Part shown: positions 1 through 8,520 of the stretch, in pieces | Numbering within the stretch: position 1 is the stretch's first letter | Layout: every line of letters starts with the position of its first letter | From: Sphingobium limneticum | Lineage (GTDB): Bacteria > Pseudomonadota > Alphaproteobacteria > Sphingomonadales > Sphingomonadaceae | Assembly: GCF_008710155.1 (NCBI RefSeq) | Contig: NZ_VYPZ01000001.1 | Span: 62,001 to 126,000, forward strand | Direction: 5' to 3' | Length of the DNA: 64,000 nt | Program-made: the position numbers and the translations under genes | Notes under the pieces: model-generated | Seen by the model: the letters and a program-made list of their open reading frames with translations, nothing else | Told to the model about the DNA's origin: nothing | Database searches by the model: none

Positions 1-2
1 GC

Positions 3-1511
3 TTGCAAAAAATGGGTGTGCAAAAGGGCGACCGGGTCGGCCTGTACCTCCCCAACACCCCCCATTATGTCGCGGCCTATTATGGTGCGCTGATGGCCGG
101 CGCCATCGTCGTCAACTTCTCCCCCCTTTATACCGCCGCCGAACTGGAGCATCAGGTCGAGGATAGCGGGACGAAGATCCTGTTCACCTTGTCGGCCAAG
201 GCGCTGCTGCCGACCGCGCTGGAGGTGCTGGACCATAGCACGCTCGAAACGCTGGTGGTCGGATCGGTCGCTGAGATGCTTTCGCCGGTCAAATCGCTGC
301 TGTTCCGCTGGTTCAAGGCCAGCGAAAGCACGCCGCTGCCGGATGATCCACGCATCATTCGTTATGATCGGCTGATCGCCAATGCGGGCGCCTGCACCGT
401 GCCCGCCATCGACCCCATCAACGACGTCGCGCTGTTGCAATATACCGGCGGGACGACCGGCACGCCCAAGGGCGCGATGCTGACGCACCAGAATCTGACC
501 GCCAATGCGCGGCAGGCGCAAGCGATCGACCCCCATGCGAACGAGCCGGACCGGATCATCGCGGTGCTGCCTTTCTTCCATGTCTTCGCCAATACCTGCA
601 CCTTGAACCGCACCGTGCTGAACGGCGGCGAGATGGTGATGCTGCCCCGCTTCGATGCGGCGCAGGTGCTGGCGGCGGTGCAGCGGGTGAAGGCGACGTC
701 GCTGCCCGGCGTGCCGACCATGTTCCAGGCGCTGCTGGACCATCCCGCCATCCGCAACATCGACTTTTCCTCGCTGCGCGCCTGTATTTCCGGTGGCGCC
801 CCACTGGCGCTGGAGTTGCGACAGAAGTTCGAGGCGGCGACCGGCGCCAAGCTGATCGAGGGCTATGGCCTCACTGAAACCAGCCCGATCGTCTGCACCA
901 ATCCCTATGAGGGGCTGAACAAGACCGGCACCGTGGGTCAGCCGGTGCCGGGCACGCGGGTCAAGGTGGTGGATCGCGAAGACCCGACCCGTCCCCCGCC
1001 CGAGGGTGAGCCGGGCGAACTCCTCTTTGCCGGGCCGCAGGTGATGAAGGGCTATTGGAACCGTCCGGACGCCGATGCCGAAGTCTTTGTCGGCGAATTC
1101 GTCCGCACCGGCGACGTCGGTCTGGTGGACGAGGACGGCTATGTGAAGATCGTCGATCGCCTGAAGGACATGATCGCGGTCGGCGGGTTCAAGGTCTTCC
1201 CCAGTCAGGTGGAATCGGTCCTCTACCATCATCCGGCGGTCAAGGAGGCGCTGGTGATCGGCGTGCCCGACCATTATCGCGGCGAGCAGCCCAAGGCCTT
1301 CGTAACGTTGAATGACGACGCGGACATTGATGGCGCGACGCTCAAAGCCTGGCTCAATCCGCAACTGGGCAAGCATGAACGCGTGTGCGAGGTGGAGGTG
1401 CGGCTGAACCTGCCCAAGACGCTGGTCGGCAAGCTGTCGCGCAAGGAACTGGTGGCCGAGGAACGGGCAAAGGCGGACGCCGCACGCGCGGAGGCTGGAA
1501 CCGTCGCCTGA
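3..1511 (+). CDS. fadD: Long-chain acyl-CoA ligase (AMP-forming), 5'-truncated by the window edge
   Basis: Activates fatty acids to acyl-CoA through an acyl-adenylate, feeding beta-oxidation or lipid synthesis. About 500 residues are visible. The frame is open through the first base and the first codons read like the interior of the N-terminal domain (GDRVGLYLPN), so roughly 50-60 residues probably lie outside. The AMP-binding loop YTGGTTGTPKGAML is near visible residue 147, followed by GYGLTET, the TGDVG region and the C-terminal hinge DRLKDMIAVGGFKVFPSQVE. The tail is Lys/Ala/Glu-rich. It is followed after 42 bases by msrA on the same strand. The long-chain assignment rests on overall resemblance; a medium-chain or aryl substrate is possible. 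Confidence 0.88.
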   Translation: MQKMGVQKGDRVGLYLPNTPHYVAAYYGALMAGAIVVNFSPLYTAAELEHQVEDSGTKILFTLSAKALLPTALEVLDHSTLETLVVGSVAEMLSPVKSLLFRWFKASESTPLPDDPRIIRYDRLIANAGACTVPAIDPINDVALLQYTGGTTGTPKGAMLTHQNLTANARQAQAIDPHANEPDRIIAVLPFFHVFANTCTLNRTVLNGGEMVMLPRFDAAQVLAAVQRVKATSLPGVPTMFQALLDHPAIRNIDFSSLRACISGGAPLALELRQKFEAATGAKLIEGYGLTETSPIVCTNPYEGLNKTGTVGQPVPGTRVKVVDREDPTRPPPEGEPGELLFAGPQVMKGYWNRPDADAEVFVGEFVRTGDVGLVDEDGYVKIVDRLKDMIAVGGFKVFPSQVESVLYHHPAVKEALVIGVPDHYRGEQPKAFVTLNDDADIDGATLKAWLNPQLGKHERVCEVEVRLNLPKTLVGKLSRKELVAEERAKADAARAEAGTVA

Positions 1512-1553
1512 TCGTCCCTATCTGTGCAGCCAAACATGGATAGGGAATCGATC

Positions 1554-2087
1554 ATGGCGCAGAAAATCGCAACGCTGGCCGGGGGCTGCTTCTGGTGCAC
1601 GGAAGCCGTCTATCAGAACCTCAAGGGCGTCGAGGGCGTGGAGAGCGGTTATATCGGCGGGACGGCCGCCAACCCGACCTACGAACAGGTCTGCTCGGGC
1701 GCGACCGGCCATGCCGAAGCGATCCGCATCAGCTATGACCCGGCGGTCATCAGCTATGCGGAACTGCTCGACATTTTCTTTGCAACCCATAATCCCACGA
1801 CGCTGAACCGCCAGGGTAATGATGTTGGCACCCAATATCGCTCCGCCATCTTCCCCCATTCGGCGGAGCAGGAAAGCGAGGCGCGCGCCGGCATCGAACG
1901 CGCGCAGGCGGACCAGAGCGATCCGATCGTGACCGCGATCGAACCGGACGCGCCCTGGTATCCGGCCGAGGATTATCACCAGAAATATTGGGACCGGGTC
2001 GGTGATCAGAACCCCTATTGCATGGCCGTGATCCCCCCCAAGCTGGCAAAGCTGCGCAAGGGCTTCGCCGCGCGGATCGAGGGCTGA
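1554..2087 (+). CDS. msrA: Peptide methionine-(S)-S-oxide reductase MsrA
   Basis: Reduces methionine-S-sulfoxide in oxidised proteins, using thioredoxin for recycling. The catalytic motif GCFWC sits at residues 11-15 with Cys12 as nucleophile, and the family signatures [36 protein letters not shown] and PAEDYHQKY follow in order. About 177 residues is normal for a single-domain MsrA. In-frame ATGs occur at 1524 and 1536, but the ATG at 1554 has AGGGA at 1542-1546 at good spacing and gives the family's usual N-terminus. No MsrB domain is fused or adjacent. Confidence 0.95.
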   Translation: MAQKIATLAGGCFWCTEAVYQNLKGVEGVESGYIGGTAANPTYEQVCSGATGHAEAIRISYDPAVISYAELLDIFFATHNPTTLNRQGNDVGTQYRSAIFPHSAEQESEARAGIERAQADQSDPIVTAIEPDAPWYPAEDYHQKYWDRVGDQNPYCMAVIPPKLAKLRKGFAARIEG

Positions 2088-2184
2088 TCTTTCGCTACGG
2101 CCGGTCGCGTATCGCAGCGTCCTTTATGGGCGGTTCATCCGTCCTGTGTTAAGGACGCGCGAACGTGCAAGTCGGGGATGGAAG

Positions 2185-2448
2185 ATGAAGACGAAATTGT
2201 TGATCGCGACGCCGTTGCTGCTGCTGGCGCTGCCCGGTTGCGTGCGGACGGTCGCCAGCGTGGTGACCGCGCCGGTGCGGGCTGGGTCGCAGGTGGTAGA
2301 CTGGACCACGACGAGCCAGGAAGAAGCCGATCGCAATTACGGGCGCAAGATGCGCAAACAGGAAGCGCGCGAAGGCAAGGAGCGCAAAAAGGCCGACAAG
2401 GAACGGCGCGATCAGTGCCGCAGGGCTGGCTACGATAATTGCGGGTGA
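2185..2448 (+). CDS. Small putative lipoprotein, charged C-terminal half
   Basis: An 87-residue protein of unknown function. The N-terminus MKTKLLIATPLLLLALPGC is a lipoprotein signal peptide with lipobox LPGC, so the mature protein should be lipid-anchored at the periplasmic face. The mature part begins with a short hydrophobic stretch (VRTVASVVTAPVRAGSQ) and then becomes a Lys/Arg/Glu-rich probable helix (residues about 50-80) ending in CRRAGYDNCG, which contains two cysteines. The start at 2185 is preceded by a GGATGGAAG purine run. It stands alone, convergent with the next gene. Confidence 0.75.
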   Translation: MKTKLLIATPLLLLALPGCVRTVASVVTAPVRAGSQVVDWTTTSQEEADRNYGRKMRKQEAREGKERKKADKERRDQCRRAGYDNCG

Positions 2449-2557
2449 TGTGGGCCTGAGCGCCAAATTCCCTCATTGGCGGGAATGTCGGCGCTCGGAC
2501 TATGGGGGTGGGTAAGCAAGCGCCTGTTTTTCCCACCGCCATCCCGGTTTCACCACC

Positions 2558-2635
2558 GTCATCCCAGCGAAGGCTGGGATCTCAGGCATCGTAGCGCGTC
2601 ATCGCCGGCGACCCCAGCCTTCGCTGGGGTGACGA
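2558..2635. repeat. Palindromic interspersed repeat (CCCAGCGAAGGCTGGG type)
   Basis: Two nested inverted repeats: GTCATCCCAGCGAAGGCTGG begins at 2559 and a near-complement (ACCCCAGCCTTCGCTGGGGT, 2611-2630) follows. Each arm can fold alone and the two can pair with each other. It lies between convergent genes, where it can end transcription from both sides, although no T-run follows. Similar elements are scattered through many alphaproteobacterial genomes. Confidence 0.75.
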
Positions 2636-2661
2636 GTGATTTATATCCAGTCAGTCGGCAC

Positions 2662-3615
2662 TCAGGCGGCCGCGCGCCGCAACCTGTCGTTGATCGCCGC
2701 GCCGATGCCGTCCGACGGGATCGGCGCCACTGCGATCCGGCTCGAAGCGGCAGCGTCTGCGATATGTAGCGCTGCAAATAGCTGCGCCGCCGCCTCGCGC
2801 AGATCCGCCTCCTGGCTGAGGTTGATGTGGCAGGGCATCAGGCCGAAACCGATCAGATATTCGTCTTTGTCCGCGCGCAAAGCATTGAGCCGCACCGGCT
2901 TGGACGGCGCATAATGGCTTTCCAACTGGCCGGGCGCCTCGATCTTCGCATCGCCGCCAATCACCACCGGCAGGCTGGTCGCTTCTTCGAGCATGGCCGC
3001 CGTCACAGGGCCGGGGCGCAGCAGGCGAATGCGGTCTTGCTCCGGCGCGGCGATCGTGGATTCCAGCCCCTCGCTGGTCGGCCCTTCGTCCAGGATCATG
3101 CGGATCTTGCCGTCCAGGCTGGCCAGCACATGGTCGGCGCGCGTGGGGCTGATGGACCCGCTGCGATTGGCGGACGGGGCGGCCAGCGGACAGCCGCTCT
3201 CGCGGATCAGCGCGCGCATCGCCGGATGGGCGGGCAGGCGCAGCGCCACGGTCGGCAGCCCCGCCGTCACCAGTGGCGACAGGCCACTGTCGGCCCGCAC
3301 CGGCAGCACCAGCGTCAACGGCCCCGGCCAGAAACGATCGGCAAGCAGCGCTGCGGATGGCGAAATGTCGGCCAGTCGTTCCGCCATCGCCCGGTCGGCG
3401 ACATGGACGATCAGCGGATTGAAGCTGGGGCGTCCCTTGGCGCTGTAGATGGCCGCGACGGCGTTGGTGTCGGTGGCATCGGCGGCCAGGCCATAGACCG
3501 TCTCGGTCGGCACGGCCACCGGTTCCCCCGCCCGGATCAACAGCGCAGCCTCCCGCAGGGCCTCACTGCCATAGCGGACGGACTTGGTGGAAAAGACTGG
3601 ATGAGCGATGGTCAC
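2662..3615 (-). CDS. sua5: L-threonylcarbamoyladenylate synthase (Sua5/YrdC family, long form)
   Basis: Makes threonylcarbamoyl-AMP from threonine, bicarbonate and ATP for the t6A37 modification of ANN-decoding tRNAs. Residues 15-210 are the YrdC domain, with PTETVYGLAADA, SAKGRPSFNPLIVHV, the RFWPGPLTLVLP segment and PLAAPSANRSG. A C-terminal Sua5 domain follows, making it the 317-residue long form rather than the short TsaC form. The start is a GTG at 3615 with a GGGGG run just upstream; there is no early internal ATG. The gene is divergent from the DUF815 ATPase across 136 bases. Confidence 0.93.
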   Translation of the reverse strand: MTIAHPVFSTKSVRYGSEALREAALLIRAGEPVAVPTETVYGLAADATDTNAVAAIYSAKGRPSFNPLIVHVADRAMAERLADISPSAALLADRFWPGPLTLVLPVRADSGLSPLVTAGLPTVALRLPAHPAMRALIRESGCPLAAPSANRSGSISPTRADHVLASLDGKIRMILDEGPTSEGLESTIAAPEQDRIRLLRPGPVTAAMLEEATSLPVVIGGDAKIEAPGQLESHYAPSKPVRLNALRADKDEYLIGFGLMPCHINLSQEADLREAAAQLFAALHIADAAASSRIAVAPIPSDGIGAAINDRLRRAAA

Positions 3616-3751
3616 AACCCCCGCGATATAGATCGCGGTTCAAGCGATTAAAAGGCCATTGCGTCAGCGCCATGACAAGCGGGCCATGACAGGATAGCGA
3701 TTGCCATCCATATGCTTGCGGCTGGCAACAAGCAGGGTTAAGCCCGCCGCC

Positions 3752-4570
3752 ATGAACGACGCCCTTCTGACCCGCATTGCCGACGCGCTGGAGCGGCTGG
3801 CACCACCGCTTGCCTTGTCCGCCGATCTGACCGCGCATTCCGCTTATGTGTGGGATGGCCGCGCGATCCGCGCGGTGGAGGCGTTTGCGCCGGTGGATTA
3901 TGATTTGCTGACCGGCATCGACGCGCAAAAGGGGCAGTTGCTCGACAATAGCCGGCGTCATGCGGCTGGCCATGCGGCCCATGACGCGCTGCTGTGGGGC
4001 GCGCGTGGTACCGGCAAGTCGGCGGTGGTCGCCGCCGTCGTCGGCCAGCTTCAGCAGGAAGGTCAGGATATCGCCCTGCTGCAATGCGCGATCGACGAAC
4101 TGGCCAGCCTGCCGACGCTCTTCTCTCTGCTGCGCGGCACCAACCGGCCCTTCATCCTTTTCCTAGACGATCTGGGCTTTGACGAGGGCGGGGTGGGCGA
4201 CGCCCGCACGCTGCGCTCGCTGCTTCAGGGTGGCACTGCCGCGCGCCCGGCCAATGTCCGCCTCTACGTCACCTCTAACCGCCGCCACATCGTGCCGCGC
4301 CATCTGTCGGAACAGGACGACCCCATCAATCCGCGCGACGTGGTGGACGACCGGATGGCCTTGTCCGACCGTTTCGGCCTCAGCCTGGGCTTCCATGCGC
4401 TCGATCAGGACGCCTATGTCGCGATCGTGGGCGGCTATGCGGCAAAGCTTGGCGTCAGTTTCGATCCGCTGGACGCGATCCAGTGGGCCACCCAGCGCGG
4501 CAGCCGGTCGGGCCGTGTCGCCTGGCAATATGTGGTCGAACTGGCCGGCCGAAACGGGCTGACGGTTTAA
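3752..4570 (+). CDS. DUF815-family AAA+ ATPase
   Basis: A 272-residue AAA+ type ATPase of the DUF815 family, whose cellular role is not established. Walker A is GARGTGKS at residues 83-90 and Walker B is FILFLDD at 134-140. Sensor-like YVTSNRRHI and the family signature HLSEQDDPINP with a following DRFGLSLGF segment complete the core. The chosen ATG (MNDALLTRIADALERL) is the usual family start; a TTG 51 bases upstream is unlikely. Its downstream neighbour is the opposite-strand sugar dehydrogenase, separated by an interspersed repeat. Confidence 0.88.
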   Translation: MNDALLTRIADALERLAPPLALSADLTAHSAYVWDGRAIRAVEAFAPVDYDLLTGIDAQKGQLLDNSRRHAAGHAAHDALLWGARGTGKSAVVAAVVGQLQQEGQDIALLQCAIDELASLPTLFSLLRGTNRPFILFLDDLGFDEGGVGDARTLRSLLQGGTAARPANVRLYVTSNRRHIVPRHLSEQDDPINPRDVVDDRMALSDRFGLSLGFHALDQDAYVAIVGGYAAKLGVSFDPLDAIQWATQRGSRSGRVAWQYVVELAGRNGLTV

Positions 4571-4580
4571 TCTTCCAACG

Positions 4581-4639
4581 TCCGTTCGTTTCTCGACCCT
4601 TCGACAGGCTCAGGACAGGCTTCGCTCGAAACGAACGGA
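4581..4639. repeat. Interspersed inverted repeat, copy A
   Basis: Perfect 12-bp inverted arms TCCGTTCGTTTC (4581-4592) and GAAACGAACGGA (4628-4639) enclose a CCTTCGACAGGCTCAGGACA core. Related copies lie at 18250-18323 and 32838-32911. It sits between convergent genes. Confidence 0.8.
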
Positions 4640-4648
4640 TGTTAGTTT

Positions 4649-5974
4649 TTACTGCGCCTTCGTCACGCGCCACACCACGCCGCCGACATCGTCACTGACC
4701 AGCAATGCGCCCTTGGCGTCGGCAGTGACGTCGACCGGGCGGCCATGGGCAGCGCCATCCTTGTCCAGGAAGCCGGTCAGCACATCGACCGGCTTGGCCT
4801 TGCCCGCTTCGCCATCGGCAAAACCGACATAGACGACCTTGTACCCGGCGGCCGGCTTGCGGTTCCAACTGCCGTGCAGGCCGACGATCGCGCCGTCCGT
4901 AAAGGGCGCGCCCAGTTGCAGCTTGTCAACGAAGGTCAGGCCCAGCGGCGCGACATGGTTGCCCAGCGCATAGTCGGGCCGTTTGGTATATTCGCGGATT
5001 TCCGGACGCTGCGGCTGCACCCGGCGATCTTCATAGCCGCCCCAGTAATTCCAAGGCCAGCCATAGAAAGCGCCGAACTCCACCCGCGTCAGATAGTCGG
5101 GGACCAGGTCGCCGCCCAGCATGTCGCGCTCATTCACCACGCCCCACAATTCGCCGCTCTTGGGTTCGAACGCCAGACCGACCGGATTGCGCAGGCCCGA
5201 CGCGAAGATGCGCTTGTAGCCGGTCTTGGGGTTGACCTCGAACACCAGCGCGCGGTTCTTTTCCACGTCCAGCCCATTGTCGCCGATATTGCTGTTGGAC
5301 CCGACGCCGACATAGAGCAGCCCTTCGGGGCTCGCGGCTAGGCTCTTGGTCCAATGCTGATTGGGCGCTTGCGCTGGCAGGTCGATGATCTTGCGGCCCT
5401 TGTCCGTGATCTTCGTGTCGCCTTCCTTGTAGGGGAAGGCCATCAGCGCGTCGGTATTGGCGACATAGAGCGTGTCGCCGATCAGGGCCATGCCATAGGG
5501 CGAATTGAGGCCGGTCAGGAACGCCGTCTTCGTCTCCGCCTTACCATCGCCATCGGTGTCGCGCAGCAGGGTGATGCGGTTGGCGGACGGCACGCCGGCG
5601 CCCGCCTTGTTCATCAGGAAATTCATCACCTTGTTGACGATGCCGCCCTGCGGACGCGGCGGGCTATTGGTTTCGGCCACCAATATGTCGCCATTGGGCA
5701 GGCGCAGCAGCGATCGCGGATGCGCCAGCCCTTCGGCATAGCGCGCGACGGTCAGCCCCTTGGCCGCCACCGGCTTTTCGTTCGCGGTCCATGGCTTTAC
5801 CTCGGCGATGTTCACCGTCGGCAACATCTCGTTCTTCGCGGTGGTGAAGACCGGCTCCTTGCCCGTGTCCGCGCCCGGCGGCAGCTGTGCCGTGTTGCCT
5901 TGCGCCAGATAAAGGAACGTGCCGCCGCCAATCAGCAGCAGGATTGCGGGGATGGCGATGATATGTTTTTTCAT
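4649..5974 (-). CDS. PQQ-type glucose/sorbosone dehydrogenase family protein, membrane-anchored
   Basis: Resembles the soluble aldose dehydrogenase / L-sorbosone dehydrogenase beta-propeller family, which oxidises sugars in the periplasm with PQQ. Residues 1-26 (MKKHIIAIPAILLLIGGG) form a signal anchor. The propeller shows ARYAEGLAHPRSLLRLPNGD, RDTDGDGKAE, GLNSPYGMALIGDTLYVANT, FASGLRNPVGLAFEP, GELWGVVNERD and GLHGSWNRKPAAGYKV, all typical of the family. At 441 residues the length is normal. The frame stays open upstream of 5974, but those codons show no protein-like composition. The ribosome-binding site is weak. No PQQ-synthesis gene is nearby, so the true cofactor and substrate are unproven. 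Confidence 0.85.
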   Translation of the reverse strand: MKKHIIAIPAILLLIGGGTFLYLAQGNTAQLPPGADTGKEPVFTTAKNEMLPTVNIAEVKPWTANEKPVAAKGLTVARYAEGLAHPRSLLRLPNGDILVAETNSPPRPQGGIVNKVMNFLMNKAGAGVPSANRITLLRDTDGDGKAETKTAFLTGLNSPYGMALIGDTLYVANTDALMAFPYKEGDTKITDKGRKIIDLPAQAPNQHWTKSLAASPEGLLYVGVGSNSNIGDNGLDVEKNRALVFEVNPKTGYKRIFASGLRNPVGLAFEPKSGELWGVVNERDMLGGDLVPDYLTRVEFGAFYGWPWNYWGGYEDRRVQPQRPEIREYTKRPDYALGNHVAPLGLTFVDKLQLGAPFTDGAIVGLHGSWNRKPAAGYKVVYVGFADGEAGKAKPVDVLTGFLDKDGAAHGRPVDVTADAKGALLVSDDVGGVVWRVTKAQ

Positions 5975-6036
5975 GACGCCACATCTATGCGGACGCATGA
6001 CCGTGGGCAAGAGGGCGGTGATGGGCGCGTTGCGCC

Positions 6037-6210
6037 TTATTTGCCCCGTTCGCGCAGCCACAGCAGCAGCGCGATCAATATGCCCGCGGCGGTGCCTGCC
6101 AGCAGGCCGATGCTCGGCTGGCCCATCAACCCGCCACCGATCGTCCCGGCAAGGATCAGGAATGCGATGATCGCGCCGGCGCCGGTCGGTTCTTTTTTGC
6201 GCTTGGTCAT
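6037..6210 (-). CDS. Small two-helix membrane protein
   Basis: A 57-residue protein: a basic N-terminus (MTKRKKEPTG) followed by two predicted membrane helices, AGAIIAFLILAGTIGGGLMG and a second from about residue 34 to 52, ending LRERGK. Function unknown. The ATG at 6210 has a purine-rich CAAGGGGCAAGA stretch upstream. It lies 62 bases upstream of the sugar dehydrogenase on the same strand and may share its promoter. Confidence 0.65.
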   Translation of the reverse strand: MTKRKKEPTGAGAIIAFLILAGTIGGGLMGQPSIGLLAGTAAGILIALLLWLRERGK

Positions 6211-6311
6211 TCTTGCCCCTTGCCATGATAGGGGGATCAAGGCCAGATGCTTTGGTCGCAGGTGCGCGGCTAGGATGCAGTGGCTCGTTTTGGGATCATC
6301 CATCCCGTTTC

Positions 6312-6340
6312 GGGAAATATGTCCCACCATGGGACTTCCC
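6312..6340. other. Hairpin in the 241-base gap before the 69-aa gene
   Basis: GGGAA-N4-GTCCC-N5-GGGAC-TTCCC forms a nested inverted repeat (6312-6316 with 6336-6340; 6321-6325 with 6331-6335). It lies 110 bases upstream of the small gene at 6452 and may be an operator or a leader structure. I see no convincing promoter hexamers next to it. Confidence 0.4.
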
Positions 6341-6451
6341 TAATGATGCATTGACTCTCGTAAGGCGCCTGCGCCACCAAAGCGTTGAAATGGCACGGTG
6401 ATTGATAGGCCTGTTCCCGTATAAGTCGCCAAGAATATATCGGGGGTTGCA

Positions 6452-6661
6452 ATGCAGGTTCCATATCTTTCGGATCGAAAGAGCTATGATGACGCGGCCG
6501 AACTGATGGCCATGTTCGGCGCCAATGCCGGCTATGAAGCCGCTGCGCGCGCTGACCGCAGCCTGGACATGGGCAACCACATCCATTTCTGCCACTGGCG
6601 CCAGATCGAGCGACTGATCGTGTTGCTCACCTACGACCAGCCGCTCGGCACCATCCATTAA
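6452..6661 (+). CDS. Conserved-looking 69-residue protein
   Basis: A small soluble acidic protein (MQVPYLSDRKSYDDAAELMA at the start) with a likely helix over residues 10-30 and a His/Cys-rich segment NHIHFCHWRQIERLI around residues 42-56. It has no signal peptide or membrane segment. The ATG at 6452 is preceded by GGGGGT at 6442-6447. I do not recognise a characterised family, though it looks like the small orphan proteins common in sphingomonads. It ends 9 bases before the end of the convergent argC. Confidence 0.6.
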   Translation: MQVPYLSDRKSYDDAAELMAMFGANAGYEAAARADRSLDMGNHIHFCHWRQIERLIVLLTYDQPLGTIH

Positions 6662-6670
6662 ACTCGATCG

Positions 6671-7615
6671 TTAGAGGCGCAGGCCCGCTGTTTCTGGCAG
6701 GCCCGCCAGGATATTGAGATTCTGGACTGCGGCACCCGCCGCGCCCTTGCCCAGATTGTCGAGCGCCGCGACCAGTCGCGCCTGACCGCTTGCCGCGCTG
6801 CCAAACACGAACAGCGCCAGCCGATCGGTCGCCCCGACATGTTCGATCGCGACATTGCCCAGCGCCGCGCTCTCGTCCAGCGAAGCGACGCTGACGATCT
6901 GCGATCCGGCATAGGCGCCAGCCAGCGCGGCGTGAATGTCGCCCAGCGCCGGTGCGCCCGGCATGGCGCGCAACTGCAACGGCACTTCCACGATCATGCC
7001 GCGATAGGCATTGGCCACCGCTGGCGCGAAGAGCGGCGGATGGGCAAGGCCCGAATAGCGGGTCATTTCCGGCACATGTTTGTGGCCCAGCGCCAGCCCA
7101 TACGGGCGGAACGCGCTCGGTGCGCCTGTGTTGCCCTCATATTCGGCGATCATCGCCTTGCCGCCGCCCGAATAGCCCGACGCGCCTGACACGGTGACCG
7201 GCCAATCGGCAGGCAGCAACCCAGCCAGCACCAGCGGACGCACCAGCGCCAGAAAGCCGGTGGGCCAGCAGCCGGGATTGGCGACGAAGCGGCTGTCGGC
7301 CAACACGTCGCGATGCCCAGGCTCCAGTTCGGGGAAGCCGTAGGTCCAGCCGTCCGCCACGCGATGCGCGGTCGATGCGTCGATGACGCGCGTATGGCTA
7401 TTGTCGATCAGCGACACGGCCTCCCGCGCGGCATCGTCCGGCAGGCAGAGAATGACCACATCGGCCGCGTTCAGCGCGTCCCGGCGCGCACTGGCGTCGC
7501 GGCGCAGCTCTTCGGGCACCGTGATCAGCGACAGTTCCGGGCGACCGGCCAGCCGATCGGCGATTTCGATGCCGGTGGTGCCATGCCCACCGTCGATAAA
7601 GACCTTCGTGCTCAT
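6671..7615 (-). CDS. argC: N-acetyl-gamma-glutamyl-phosphate reductase
   Basis: Third step of arginine synthesis: NADPH-dependent reduction of N-acetylglutamyl-5-phosphate to the semialdehyde. The 314-residue length, the N-terminus MSTKVFIDGGHGTTGIEIAD and the catalytic Cys116 in NPGCWPTGF fit the shorter type-2 ArgC. SGASGYSGGGK and HKHVPEM are further family signatures. The start overlaps the stop of the upstream NlpC/P60 gene in an ATGA, indicating translational coupling. No other arg gene is present in the window. Confidence 0.92.
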   Translation of the reverse strand: MSTKVFIDGGHGTTGIEIADRLAGRPELSLITVPEELRRDASARRDALNAADVVILCLPDDAAREAVSLIDNSHTRVIDASTAHRVADGWTYGFPELEPGHRDVLADSRFVANPGCWPTGFLALVRPLVLAGLLPADWPVTVSGASGYSGGGKAMIAEYEGNTGAPSAFRPYGLALGHKHVPEMTRYSGLAHPPLFAPAVANAYRGMIVEVPLQLRAMPGAPALGDIHAALAGAYAGSQIVSVASLDESAALGNVAIEHVGATDRLALFVFGSAASGQARLVAALDNLGKGAAGAAVQNLNILAGLPETAGLRL

Positions 7616-8520
7616 GCGCTGATTCTCCGCCGGGCGATAATGGGCTGCGGATGGGCGTCGGCAAGGCGCGCGACGACGTCTGCCAGCGGTTCCTGCACTA
7701 CCGCCATCCAATGGGCATTGGCATGCAGCAGGGTCTTGGCGTCGCTCATGATGCCGACATGACCGGGAAAGAAGATCAGGTCGCCACGCTGCAATGCCGC
7801 ATCGCTGTCGATCGGCGCTCCGATTCCTTCGCATTGCAGATCGGTGTCGCGCGGTACGGCGATCCCCACCTGGCCCAGTGCAACCTGCACCAGTCCCGAA
7901 CAGTCGATCCCGCGATGGCCGCGCCCGCCCCAGATATAGGGCTGCCCCAGATAGCGCTGCGCCGTCGCAACCCAGTCGGCCGGTTTTGTATCGGCCGGCT
8001 CCGCATGGCGGACGTGGATATAGCCTTCGGCACAGGCGATGAAGCTGCCCTGCGCCTCGCCCGAAAACAACGCGCCGCCCGGCCAGTGATCGGCGATCGA
8101 CGATTTGATGTCCGGCGCGCTGAACAGCGGCGCGCTTTCCACCTTGATGCGGTGAGTCGGCGTTTCCAGCAGGTCCAGTGCATCGCGGCGAATATAGCCG
8201 ACATAGCCGTCATGGCCGCAAAAGCCCCAGGCCCAGTCGGTCATCACATCCAGCGCATGAAAGGTTTCGCCGCGCAGCAATTCGCTCACGGCTTCGGCCG
8301 TCGGCGATGCGGCCGACACGATCGCCGCGCCGGGGGCCACGCAAGTCAGTGGAACGGCCTTGGCATAATGGGCGGAGAAGAGAACGCCGGCCAGCGAGAG
8401 ATCGGCCAGGTCGCCACGCGCGGCATGGATGCGGCGGTCGAGCGCTACCGAACGCCCGTCGAGCTTGAAACGGGTTCTTTCAGGCGGTGCGTTCCGCGCG
8501 GAGTTGATCGTGCCTGTCAT
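7612..8520 (-). CDS. NlpC/P60 family peptidoglycan peptidase with N-terminal SH3-like region
   Basis: A 302-residue cell-wall hydrolase family protein that would cleave gamma-D-Glu-diamino acid bonds or related amides. Residues about 25-180 resemble the SH3-like regions of bacterial dipeptidyl-peptidase VI-type enzymes. The C-terminal NlpC/P60 domain contains GIDCSGLVQ with nucleophile Cys207, FFPGHVGIM with His254, and a likely third residue at His270. No signal peptide is evident, which suggests a role in murein peptide recycling. Its 5' end overlaps the MarR gene by 41 bases and its stop overlaps the argC start. Confidence 0.85.
   Translation of the reverse strand: MTGTINSARNAPPERTRFKLDGRSVALDRRIHAARGDLADLSLAGVLFSAHYAKAVPLTCVAPGAAIVSAASPTAEAVSELLRGETFHALDVMTDWAWGFCGHDGYVGYIRRDALDLLETPTHRIKVESAPLFSAPDIKSSIADHWPGGALFSGEAQGSFIACAEGYIHVRHAEPADTKPADWVATAQRYLGQPYIWGGRGHRGIDCSGLVQVALGQVGIAVPRDTDLQCEGIGAPIDSDAALQRGDLIFFPGHVGIMSDAKTLLHANAHWMAVVQEPLADVVARLADAHPQPIIARRRISA

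Noticed and set aside
2827..3651. 274-codon plus-strand frame
   Set aside because: Antisense to the well-supported Sua5/YrdC gene; rich in Arg, Gln and His, as expected for a mirrored GC-rich frame.
5975..6226. 84-codon N-terminal extension of the sugar dehydrogenase
   Set aside because: The extension is Arg-rich, overlaps the small membrane protein gene in another frame and would bury the signal anchor at residue 85.
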